Below, in pieces: positions 45,731 through 56,295 of a stretch of DNA of 64,000 bases. The notes beneath the pieces are model-generated. The model worked only from the letters and a program-made list of their open reading frames with translations. It had not been told where the DNA came from and made no database searches. The translations under genes and the position numbers were made by a program. Source of the stretch: Hirsutella rhossiliensis (Eukaryota; Ascomycota; Sordariomycetes; Hypocreales; Ophiocordycipitaceae). Each line of letters starts with the position of its first letter. The first letter of the stretch is position 1. The DNA is taken from contig NW_025408667.1 in the NCBI RefSeq assembly GCF_020360975.1, positions 3,038,001 to 3,102,000 of the forward strand. Reading direction: 5' to 3'.

Positions 45731-48700
45731 TTAGGCGAGTAGTATATTCTTTAATAAGGTCTTAGCTATTCGCTATATCTTTAGTATTAACCTATTAGTT
45801 ATACTTAGCTAGCTATCCTTTCTATTTAATAAGGAAAAAAGTATCGCCCTTAGATCTCTTTTAGTCTTTAATCTCTTAGACTTCTTATTTACCTTCGTCG
45901 TCCTTTAAGTCTAGTATCGGTAGGGTTTCGCTATCTTTATAGGTGCCTTTACGCTCCTTTTATAGCTCTAAGAGACTAATATAAAAAACGTTATAGAAGT
46001 ATAAGTACTTCTTAGGGAGTATAAGACGATATACTTACTTTCTAATAGCTTATAGGACCTAAAACAGTCTAATATACTTAGGTAAGAGTTTTCTTTTTTC
46101 GTCCTTAAAGCGTAAGTTCTTTATTAATAATACTATAAGGTCTCTTACTTTTAGTATAAGCGGTTAGTGCCTTAAATCGTAGTATTTCGCTTACGATTTA
46201 ATAGCCTTTCCTTAGTATTCCTTAAGCCTCTTTTATAGCTCCTATAGCTTAGTAACTCTTACTCTTACTTTAGGTACCCCCCTTTAAATAATATCGTCCT
46301 CGGTATTAATATAGAAGTTTAGTTAGTAACCTATTAACGCTTTATTAAGTAATAACCTAGTTATTACGTTCTTTATATTATTATATATAAATTAAGTAAT
46401 ATATAGGAGTAACGCTTAGTTAGTTTATTCTAAGTTAGTAAAGTATCTTAAGTAGTTCTATATAGCTTAGTTTATTCGTTCTATTTACCCGTTAGTTTAT
46501 AGGTAAAATACTATCGATAGCTTATATTTTACTTATAAGATAAAATAAAGATCTAACTAGAACTTACTTATAAATAAGGACCCTTTATCTAAGATAATGC
46601 CTTTTAAAGGTCTATATACTAATTTAACTTAGTAATAAAATAATTCTACTAGCTCTAGGGCTATTATTATCTTAAAGATAGGAAAGAAAAGGTAATACTT
46701 AGTATATTAGTCTATAATTACTAAGATCGTATTAACGTCTTATCTATTATACTATACTTTAGGTAAACCTATAGTAAAGTCTATTAATAATTCTTCTTAT
46801 AGTCGTATAAGATATAGTAACGATTATATAGTACTATAAGGGCGATGCTTCCTAGATACTATACCTTAATATACTAAGTATAACTAGACGTATTTATTTA
46901 CGTTTTTTATTATTCTATCTTAATAAAAGTTCCTTACTAGTAGTTCGTTAGTATATTAAGAGCTAAAGTATCCTATTAACGGATCGTTATAAAAGAGCTA
47001 TATTAGCTCTTACTATAAAGCTGCCTTTAGAGGCATTATAATATAACCTTTTTATAATAGTAGTCTATCTAAGCGTACTAACTAGAAACCCTTCCCTTTT
47101 AAGAAGTCTTTAGTCTCCTTTAGCTTACTAATCGCTATATTAACCGACTAAGTACGTTTTAGTAACTCTAGTAACGGTTCTAGAACTTCTACTATATAAA
47201 CCTTTATATAGTAAGCCGCTTCTTTAGCGGTCTTCCTTAAGAGTAACTATTTATAACTAGCTCTCTCTTTAGCTTAATCGGCTAATTATTTAAGTCTCGC
47301 GCCCGAATTATTATAGTTTTACTATAGATAAGCTTATATATTTTCCTTATATAAAGGTACTTTACTACGCTTATATTAACTTAAGGTTAAGCGTCTCTTT
47401 ACCTATAAAAACGCCTTATTATTTCTTTATATAGATATAGTATTAATAGTAGCTAGTTTCGCTTATAGCTCTAGTAATAGTTCTATAAATAGGGGCTTCT
47501 CGCCCTTATATCTAGGCATTCTTAATAGCGCGTTTACTAGGTTAGATTTACCTATATAATACTTAATCGTAAAGTCGAATAGTGCTAAATATATATACTA
47601 TTTTACTTACCTCTTATTTAATGAGGTCTAGTATATAAACGTCTAGAGGTTATAGTAGTCTAATAATACCTTTACTTTATACGCTGCCCCTTTAACGTAA
47701 TATCGCTAGTATTTAAATAACTTAATAATAGTAAAGAGTTCTTAGTTTAAAATACTATAATTAAGTTCGGCTCTAGTAAACTTCCTTAACTAAAATGCGA
47801 TTAGATAGTAACGCCCTTTATTATTAAGTTAAGAGATAATCCTTACTATCGCGAATTACGATATATCTATTTCGATATAAATATATCTTTCTAGATTATA
47901 ATATTAAAGGAGTAGGGCTCCTTAAAAAGTATCCTTAAGAGCCTAAAACGCTGCCTTTTCGGCGAGGTTTAGCTCTATACTCCCTAGCTTCTTCCTATTC
48001 TTACTCCCTTTTAATAATATAGTTAAGGGCGCTATAACTCCTAAGTACCTATATATAAATCGTCGGTAAAAATTATAGAACTTAAGGAAAACCTAAATAT
48101 TATAGTAGGTTATAGGTTTAAGCTATTAAGCTATTACCTCTACCTATTAAGGGTTTATCGATACCCTATTAATAGATAATATAAACCTAAGGAACTTAAC
48201 TAACTATTAATAGAAGATATACTTCGATAGTTTTATATAGAGCTCTATAGCCCTTAGCCTTTCTATTACTTATCCTAAGTATTTAGTATATTCTTTTCTT
48301 ATCTTAGAGTATATAAGGATATCGTTAAGGTAGACTACGTAGATTATATCTATAAGCCCCTTAAGCGCCTAATAGATATAGCTCTAAAACGTAGCTAGTA
48401 TATTAGTAAGTCTAAAGGGTATTACTAGGTATTCGAAATATCTATAATGCGTTTAGAAAGCGGTCTTCTATTTATCTCCTTCCTAAATTTAAATACGTTA
48501 ATATATATTCTATATATTAATCTTAGAAAAATACTTAGCTTCTTAATAGCGGTTAATAATCTCCGAAATAAGGGGTAAAGGGTACCGATTCTTTTATATA
48601 ACCTAGTTAAGTCCTTAGTAGTCTATATATAGCCGTAAGGTACTATCTTTTTTTAAAATAAAAAGGATAGGCGCCTTAGCTAAGCTCTTTAACTCTTAGA

Positions 48701-50775
48701 TTATTTTCCTTTTTATCGCGTCTTAGATCTAGTTACGTAATACTTAGAGTTCCCTTTATAATAGAGGGTAAATCGGTTTATAAGGAGGTTCTATATTAAG
48801 GATTAAATTAATTAAGTAATCTATTCCCTTTTTAGCTAGTAATAAATCGGATTTATTAGCTAAGAAGGTATCTTTAAACTAGTAGAGAGTTAGTAGGATT
48901 TCGGCCTATTCTTCCTATAAAATCCCTTTATCTTTATCTTTATCTAGTAGTAGGATTAGCTTAAGATTAAGCGCTATTATATATACCCTTACCTTATTCC
49001 TATATTCTTAAAGGAATCTATAGGGATTCTATAAGGTTTCGCTACTTAGTTAATACTTAAACTACTACTATCGTTTCTATAAGATAATATAAATACGTTT
49101 ATCCTTTAAGGTAGTAACTAATAAAAGGATTAGTACTTAATTATTTAGCGTTAACTTATTAGTACTAATATAGAAATAAGTAATTATCTTTTCGGTGCCT
49201 CTTATATTTATTATTTAGAGCGATACTAACTATACTTTATACTCCTTTACCTTACTATTACTAAGCCCTAATAACTTAAGGTATAATCGCGCTACTTATA
49301 GTAATCTATATTATTAGGTAAAGTATATATCTATAAAGTTAATAGTACTATAAGTATCTAGGTATATAGGGACTTTAATAGGGTTTCGCCTTAATATTAT
49401 TATAGGAGTTTTAAGTAACTATCCTATAAGTATTAAGTTTACTAAGAGAGAGGCGTTTACCTTAATATCTTACCTTTTCCCTATTTATAGTATTAAGTTT
49501 AAGAGTCTTTACTAGGGTTTCTACCTTTAAAGAATTAGTATATTCTATAAATAAGTATCCTAGCTTATTATATTAGAAATATATAATTCCTAATTAAGTA
49601 AAAGATCCTCTTCCTTAATAACGTCCCTTAGTTCGGCCCCTAGTAAGTATATCGCTAGCTTACTAGTTATTAGTCGAATCGGTAGTATTTCCTTAATAAT
49701 TCGGCCTAGCTTATTAGCCTCTTTAATTCCTTCCCTTATATATACCGCCTTAAGGTATAGTACTACTTCTATTCTTAGTTCCTCTAAAGGTAAAAGTAGT
49801 ATTAGTACGTCGCCTCTTATTAATAGTAGTATCTTAATAATATTAAGCGACTTATATAAGCTCTTCCTATTAGTAGGTATAAATAGGTATTAAATAGAGG
49901 TTAATTTAGTATTAAAGTTATAGCTCTAGCTTAGTAAAAAACGTAAGAGCACGCGCCTTTTTTAATAAGCGTTTAAAATACCTCTCTAAGGAGTTAAGGT
50001 ATAAGCTAAACTCTAAGGGGGACTAGCCTTCTCGTTAGTAAGCCTCCTTTAATTATATCGCTAATAGTATCTCTTTATTTATAGTATCCTTAATTAAGAC
50101 GAGTATCTATTCTTTAAAGTATACTTAATCTATACTATATTTAGTTCGGTTAATTAGCGTCTATTCTTTAAGGTATCGGCGCTATCTTACTTTATAGTCG
50201 CTATATATATAATCTACCGCGTAGAGGATCTTTATTTCGTTGCGATAAAAGCGTTTAAGCGCTACCTTAAAAGCGTCTTTTAGATCGTAAGTCTAGTCTA
50301 GACGTTTCTATATATTAGTAGGTTAAGATAATTAAGCGATGTTTTTAATCTTAACCTCGCTACCGCGACTACTATCCGATTTAAGGGAGTAGGACTATCG
50401 ATACTTTCCTAAATAAATAGCGATAGCGCCGGCACGTTTAGTAATTTCCTCCTTTAATTATATAACGCGGTCTTATAGGCGTTTTATCTCCTCTAGCTCC
50501 TTAATACGCGCTTATAGGGCTATAAGCTTTTCTTTATAAGTCGATAGTCTTATGCCTATAAGTAGCGATATCTTTAATATAGTTAGAATATCGTCTATAA
50601 TAAGGGTCTATTCTAAGGATATATCTTCCGGTTCTTTATCTCCTAAGTAGATACCTAATATATATAATAAAGAGGCCTTAACTAGTTAACTACTACGTCG
50701 CGCTATAGGAGCGTTATATAGTCTTCTCTAAGTAGCTATCTCTACTAAGTAACTAAAAAAGGAAGCTTTAGAAAT

Positions 50776-51032
50776 TATAAGGGAATACGTATTATAGTAC
50801 GATTAGTTAGGTAGTAAAGATAGCTAGAGGTACTACGCTATATATATTATATTCTCCTCGTTATAAGACTAAAGCTTATAGGAAGAGGGATTTTTCCTCT
50901 TTAGTTAGAGTAGTAAGAGGTCTATAATATATAAGTAGGGTAGGCACGATTCCCTACTAATACCCTACCGATATATTAGTACTATATATCTAAGTACTTT
51001 ATTAGCCTATACCTCTTAGTAGCGCTCTTATA
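50776..51032 (-). repeat. 5' LTR of element D
   Basis: 257 bp, TATAAGGGAATACGTATTAT at the left and GCGCTCTTATA at the right, followed by the ACTCT duplication. Confidence 0.93.
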
Positions 51033-51037
51033 ACTCT

Positions 51038-51310
51038 ATTAAGAAGCGTTCCTTTAAGACTATAAGAAAGGAAATATAGTTATTTTTAATACTTAGAAAG
51101 AAGGATAGTATACTAGACTTTATATATTCTTATAAGTATAGCGGTAGTTTCTTTATATCTTCTAAGTTCCTTATAACTTTACTTATATACTAGTCTCTTA
51201 TACTACTTAGTATAAAAGGTAAGAATATAGCTACTTAGCTTTAATAATAATTTAATACTAAGTTAAGGTATAGTTAGGCTATACCTTAAGATAATTAAGT
51301 AGTAATACTT
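51038..51310 (+). pseudogene. Unknown ORF, 3' part, continuation of 36476-37175
   Basis: After removal of element D and one ACTCT copy, the frame from 37175 continues in phase: EAFL, DYKKGNIVIFNT, EGQYTRLYIFL, FLYIFQVPYNFTYILVSYTT and YSYLALIII, with TAG/TAA at Gln/Trp positions. The whole ORF would be roughly 320 codons. The join supports both the D boundaries and the reality of this ORF. Confidence 0.55.
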
Positions 51311-51450
51311 AAAGGTTAAAGTAATTTTAAAGTAAAGGTATAAGGTAATATAAAAAGCCTTATAAATAAATAAAATCTTATACTAAGACTAGTATTTCTT
51401 TAAGCTAGATAAGAGGATAAGTATAAAAGGCTATATCGATAGGCTAATAT

Positions 51451-51935
51451 TCTCGCGAAGAGAGATGCGAGAAGTGCATATAAAATGCACGAAGGTGAAA
51501 GTAGAAGTAAGGGGTCGGACAGGCAGGGCAGAGATGTTTGAATCTTGCGGGGGCAGCAATTGCAGTAGGGGAGTGATTGTTATATTTCCTTGATTGTCCT
51601 TCTTTCCTCTATCCAACGCCCCTCTTTATACCCTTCTAGCATCTTAATTAACAAAGAAGATCCTGCTTAAAGAAGCCACTAATGTCCTTTCGATTACCGA
51701 GCTTTTTGCCGGTTTTTCCCCTCCTTTCCAGCCGTTGCCGGCACATCCGTCTTATCTCTCGCCACCTCCATAGGAAGCCATCGCCACTTCTGCTTCCCCT
51801 TATGCCCCCACCCTCCTTTCTGCACCTCTTTTCAGCTCCTTCTTCCTTCTTCCACACCGGGTGTTTTTCAGCTTCCTTAGTCCTCGTGCCAGGGATATCT
51901 CCGAGAACTGCGAAATCAGGCCACGCTTCATGACA
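51451..51935 (-). repeat. 3' LTR of element A
   Basis: Almost identical to the 5' LTR. I see two single-base indels (near 51885-51893), one C/T difference (CTTATGCC against CTCATGCC) and a CATG/CGCG change at the terminus. Confidence 0.95.
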
Positions 51936-52194
51936 CACCCTTAGCTATGGCCTGCCCTTAAGGGCATAGCTAATACGGCTTCGGGCTGGTGAGCGTATAG
52001 AGGAGATTCTTAGCTCTGCACTTCTCCCTTTACTCGAGGAAAGCAGGGCCCTTTCGGGTCCCTGGGCTCTTTCAGACCTACTTAAGGAAAAGGGGCCTAA
52101 AGAGGGGAAAGTCCTATAAGAAAGGGGGAAAAACCCAATTAAAATAGGGGGCCCTCTAAAGGGAAAAACCTCTTCCTTTTCTTCGGCTGCAGAC
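51936..52194 (-). other. 3' untranslated region and polypurine tract of element A
   Basis: Non-coding, between the RNase H end and the 3' LTR. It contains purine-rich (minus: pyrimidine-rich plus) runs and a CCCTTAAGGG palindrome at 51956; the sequence next to the LTR reads AAGGGTG in the minus direction. Confidence 0.6.
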
Positions 52195-53660
52195 GTTACC
52201 TTCTCGTACGTGCCATTAGCTCCTCTCGTAGACTCTTAAGGCGGGCTTCCAAGGACAGCTTCTCTCGAACGTCTTCTAGCCCAATTTGCTGTAAAAAGAT
52301 AGCTAGCTTCTGCTTCGGCAGGGGCTTCGTAAGACCGTCGGCTTTCATCGATGCCGTTGGAACCTAACGGACGGAAATAAGTCCCCTTTGGACCTCTTGG
52401 CGTAACCAATGCTGGTGGATATCGATATGCCGTAGCCGGGTCGACAACTTGCTGTTTTCCGTAAGAATTCGTATAGTCTGCGTGTTATCGCATTCTATAG
52501 CTAATGGGGTCGGAATTTGCAGTCGTAACGATATTAGCAGCCGGCTAAGGAAAATCGCTTCTTTGACGCTTCTGAAAGAGCTAGTAGCTCTGCCTCCGTA
52601 CTAGAAGTCGTAACGGTAGCCTGCTTCGAAGCTCTCCAAGCAATGGTTCCTCCAAAAAGGGACATGATATACCCCTGTGAGCTCTTTCTGTCTAAGGAAT
52701 TGTCCGCAAAGGACGAATCGCTCGAACAAAGGAAGATTTCGGCAGCTTGTTTCCTTCCCTGCCCTCCTAGGCGCAGACCATGTGATCTCGTTAAATAGAG
52801 ATAAAGGATAGCTCTGTCTGCTGCTTCTTGATGCCTAGGGCTAGGATTCTGGTTGTGCCTAGCTAGCCGGGAGACCGTAAAAGAGATATCCGGTCTAGTA
52901 GAAATAGCTGAAAAAAGCAGGGAGCCCACCTTCTGTTGATATTGGTGTTTCTCTTGCTCCCTGGCTTGAAAGGACGGATCAGGTAAAAGCTCTTCGTCTG
53001 ACATAGGCGTAGAGGGAAGCTTCTTGTCGAGGGAATTAGGGAGGAATTTATAAGCGACCTTATCGATATAGGCGTCCTGGGTAAGCCAGATAGTCCGTTG
53101 GGACCTATTCCTAAGGATTCGTATCCCTAGGAACCACTTTGGCTCCCCTAGCCTAGTCATCTTATACCTTTGTTGCAGGCCTCGTATAGCCTCCCTAGCA
53201 GCAGCTTCTTCCTCTTTCGGGTAGGCCTAGATAATGTCATCGACGTAAAAGAAGACCGTGATTTTACCCTTCTGCATTATATACGGTTCCTGAGGGACTT
53301 TCGTAAATCCTAGGGCTTCGAGGGAACCTGTTAAATGCTGTTGCCAAAGAAGGGGTGATCTTCGTAGTCCGTATAGAGCTTTCCTAAGCCGTAGAACCTT
53401 TCCTGGCTTTTGGAAGCCTGGTGGAAGGCGCATGTAGACAACTTCTTCTTCCTCGAGTGGGCAGTTAATAAAGGCGTTGACTGCATCCATCTGATCGAGC
53501 TCGAGGTCGAATTCTGCTGCTATAGCCATAAGGGTCCGAAAAGACATCCCTGCTAGGGTAGTTGCCCTAGTAGGTAAATCCCCTTTTTCCTGTTGATTCC
53601 CACAGACAACTAGCCGGGCTTTGCACTTTTGAAGGAAGCCGTGTTTATCAGTCTTATAGA
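52195..53660 (-). pseudogene. Element A reverse transcriptase and RNase H, lightly damaged
   Basis: Minus frame 53547-53227 carries the RT palm: LDQMDAVNAFINCPLEEEEV, LRKALYGLRRSPLLWQQHL and VFFYVDDII, intact catalytic YVDD included. It then hits TAG where the related element B has Trp (DDIIW); this is a G-to-A change (CCA to CTA on the other strand). The next open frame (53160-52534) gives MTRLGEPKWFLGIRILRNRS, the STRPDISFTVSRLARHNQNP block and RNase H (SDSSFADNSLDRKSSQGYIM, then TSSTEAELLALSEASK). It shifts frame near 52560, losing the EAIFLSRLL continuation, which is still readable to about 52195 with HIDIHQHWLRQEV and ADGLTKPLPKQKL. Two lesions therefore disable an otherwise well-preserved polymerase. 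Confidence 0.9.
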
Positions 53661-53962
53661 TAAAGACCCACTTGCAGCCAAGGACCTGTTTTCCTCTTGC
53701 TTTTTCCTTAGGACCTCTTCGAAAGACCCCATCTCTTCGTGTGAGGCTAGGTGGTCTTTCTGGGCCTGGAAAACTGGTCTCTAAAGGGTGTCTTTCTAGC
53801 TGCTTCTGGTTTGCTGGTGGGTCCGGGAGGTCTCTTTATGTACCTTCCTTGCTGATATTGGCTTAAAAAGCCGGCCTGCTGTGAACGCTCCGTGGGAACC
53901 GTCTTCTATTGGCGTTAGGTAGAAGTCGGAAAACGATCGAAATAGGGAGAGGTTGGTCTTCT

Positions 53963-54675
53963 TTAGTATCCGTATCGGGCCCTATACCTTCCTTTGCTTC
54001 TCGAAGCAGGGACAAAAGGCAGCCGGGTAATCCTTCGAGAGAGGTGCCTTTCCCACCCCTTAGGGGTCGAGACGGGAAGACTGACTGAAAAAGCTGCTTC
54101 TAGATCTTCTTCTTGTTCCGTAAGAGGAGGCGTAGGGAGGTAGGCGTATTCCAGCTCTACCGCTTTCCTATAGTCTCCTTCTTCGTCTAGATCATCTGAT
54201 CTAGCAGCTTCCTCTTCTTCTTCTTCCTCGAAGTCGGCGTTATCCTCTACTGCTTCGACGTCGGTTTCTTCTTCCGTTTCCTCGTCTAGGGCCTCTTCTT
54301 GAGACTGTTGGGAAGGGGGAATTTGGATCTTCTGAATTAGCTGACGTTGTGAGAGTAAGAGGGGCTGTTGATCCCTCTTTCCGTCGAAGAAGCTAGATTC
54401 GTCGAAAATCACATCCCTAGTCGAAATAACCTTCCGTAGAAGAGGAATCCAGATCCGGAAGATATTCGTAGAATTATAACCAACGAGGTAACCAACAAAG
54501 GCTCTAGGATCAAGCTTTCTTTTCTTCTTCCTTTTAGCTGTGCATCGGCAGTCATTGCGTATGCCTTGCAGCCGTAGGCACGAAGGTGGGCTAGCGAGGC
54601 CCTTTTCTTCGTGAAGAGCTCGAGGGGGGATTTCCAGTCTGTTCCTTGGGTAGTCCCTCTAGGGGTCCGGTTCCG
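53963..54675 (-). pseudogene. Element A integrase C-terminal half and acidic linker
   Basis: Continues the integrase after the B insertion: RNRTPRGTTQGTDWKSPLEL and HLRAYGCKAYAMTADAQL, then a frame change. An acidic linker frame (54412-53963: MIFDESSFFDGKRDQQPLLL, ALDEETEEETDVEAVEDNAD) is typical of the spacer between integrase and reverse transcriptase in this lineage. Confidence 0.85.
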
Positions 54676-54680
54676 AAGGT

Positions 54681-55019
54681 TGTTGCGAAGCCGCTCGTAG
54701 GACCTCTAGAGGTTCCCTGCTTGCTGATGCTCCTGCTGAGACAGTCAGCCAGGACGTCAGGCCTGCTTTCTGATGCGTCGGCTGAGACAGTCAGCCCGGC
54801 CGTCAGGGACGGTGTCCTAGGAAAAAGTGGGGGGGGGGGCGCAGCCACCCCCGACGATTGACGGAGGTGTGAGGCAGACGGAGAAGATCGAGATTGTGGC
54901 CAGGAATAAAAGGGCGAGGAAGGAAGGAACAGACACAGAGAACAGAAGGAAAAATGGAGCAGCACCGGACGATTCTGAAATACTAACTTTATGCCTATTT
55001 GGCCCTACTTTTCGTGACA
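54681..55019 (+). repeat. 5' LTR of element B
   Basis: 339 bp. It contains two near-copies of an internal GACAGTCAGCC motif (54739 and 54786) and an 11-G run at about 54829. Confidence 0.96.
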
Positions 55020-55037
55020 GTCATGAGCCCGGGAGGA
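55020..55037 (+). other. Primer-binding site of element B
   Basis: GTCATGAGCCCGGGAGGA, the same motif as in A (GTTATGAGCCCGGGAGG) with one C/T change. Confidence 0.7.
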
Positions 55038-55090
55038 ACTACGTTCCTGTAACTTCCATTCCGACCGAAAACCACTCTCAAATCAACGAG

Positions 55091-56220
55091 ATGTCGAAGT
55101 CTTCTGCCGCCCCTGCACGAGCGATCCTCTCAGGACCAAGCAACTGGGACAAATGGAGAAGGGAGCTCAGGAATCGAACTGACAAGACGATCCATAGCCT
55201 GATCTTTACCAACGAGGACCCCCTCGAACCTCCTGAGCGACCTGAATTCCGCCACTACGCCCCTGATGCTGTTAGACTCGCTGACCTCTCTGCCGTTCAG
55301 AAGAGATTATAACGACGCGATGCGGGACTATGATATCAGGAGGAAAGAGTATAAAGATGAGACTAAACTGGTTACCAACGCTCGCATAGCGATGCAGGAA
55401 TCAGTGGTATCCTCGAAGCAGAACGCCTTCGACGAAGACCTTCCAATTCGTCAGTGGTTTAAACGTCTAGAAGCGTCGACGGCCCCTGAAGCGGGATATA
55501 TGATGAATCTCACCGGACCAAGTATTCGACCCACCTAAAGAGATTTAACGCAAAGGATCTAGACTCCTGGATCGACAAATGGGAAGACATAATGTCTGAC
55601 GCCGATAAGTATAAGCTAATGGAGGCCCAAACGGGCCAGTGGCTTAGAGACGTTGCCACATTGATTAGGCCTCTGGATAACTCCTAGGCTACCAGTACGA
55701 ACAAGGAAGCAGGATACTCGACGCAAAATCAGAGGCTACCCAGGGAAACTGTTCGACTTCGACCGATATGGTCCTCCTGCTGCTGCTCCTGTTAACCCCG
55801 TTGTTCACAATCCGGCAGCAGCTGCAGTAGCCGCGATGGCCGCTGCAGCAACGGCCGCAGTCGCCGCCGTTCTTGCAGCCCAAGCTCCGACGGAGAGTCA
55901 ATGGACTGTTGAGAGAGTCGTGCGAGATGTGAAGCATCTGGCCGAAAGCAGAGAAGCAGAAAACCCGAGGTGCTATCAAAGAGGAGGCGCATTTCATGCG
56001 GACAAAGCAGCAGCAGACGCAGACGATGCGGACGAAGTACCGCCAGCGAAGAAGAAGAAGCTGGACAGAGAGCCCTTGGAAAGGAGCCATATTCCAAAAG
56101 AGATCCCTGCCTTGCCTGCAGACGCAAGGGACACGAGCTCGAGGTTGCTGGCAGGTTATCGAAGAAGCCAGACCAGAGGGCTATAATCCGCCCCTGAAAG
56201 GTATCTCAAGATGACACGAG
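55091..56220 (+). pseudogene. Element B gag, frameshifted
   Basis: ATG 55091 opens MSKSSAAPARAILSGPSNWD, aligned with the A gag. The frame shifts near 55310 (into RDYNDAMRDYDIRRKEYKDE) and near 55520 (into TGQWLRDVATLIRPL at about 55630), followed by an Ala-rich linker (55811-55890). A basic, Cys-poor tail comes next. At least three indels; it cannot give a full Gag. Confidence 0.85.
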
Positions 56221-56295
56221 AGAGTCGCTGACGATCCTGTCCTGAAAAGGAGAATTGAAGATATTCGAAAGAAAATGCAGAAATAGCAACCAAGG

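Larger units (their letters stand above)
37176..51032 (-). mobile_element. Element D: Ty3/gypsy chromovirus with nested copia element E
   Basis: LTRs of 257 bp (37176-37432 and 50776-51032), target duplication ACTCT (37171-37175, 51033-51037) and TA...TA (ancestral TG...CA) ends. Removing E leaves about 7.81 kb. A polypurine tract AGGAGGGGAGATAATT (minus) adjoins the left LTR. In the minus direction: gag at about 49.9-50.5 kb (KDAFKVALKRFYRNE, SPLEFSLYLNSLERYF), reverse transcriptase at about 48.3-48.7 kb (APILFILKKDSTLRLYIDY; VVYLNDILIY with the first Asp mutated), integrase at about 46.4-47.3 kb, and a chromodomain at 45.74-45.95 kb (FFLIK then KG, LIKEYTTR). Pol ends at about 39655, after the E insertion. 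The remaining 2.2 kb to the 3' LTR holds an antisense ORF. Confidence 0.93.

Noticed and set aside
51682..51933. Open frame of 83 codons, repeated at 63521-63829
   Set aside because: It is the antisense of the two LTRs of element A; identity follows from the repeat, not from a gene.
54591..54965. Minus-strand open frame of 124 codons, similar to one at 60204-60404
   Set aside because: It runs across the 5' LTR of B into the integrase of A out of frame; a shadow created by the insertion.
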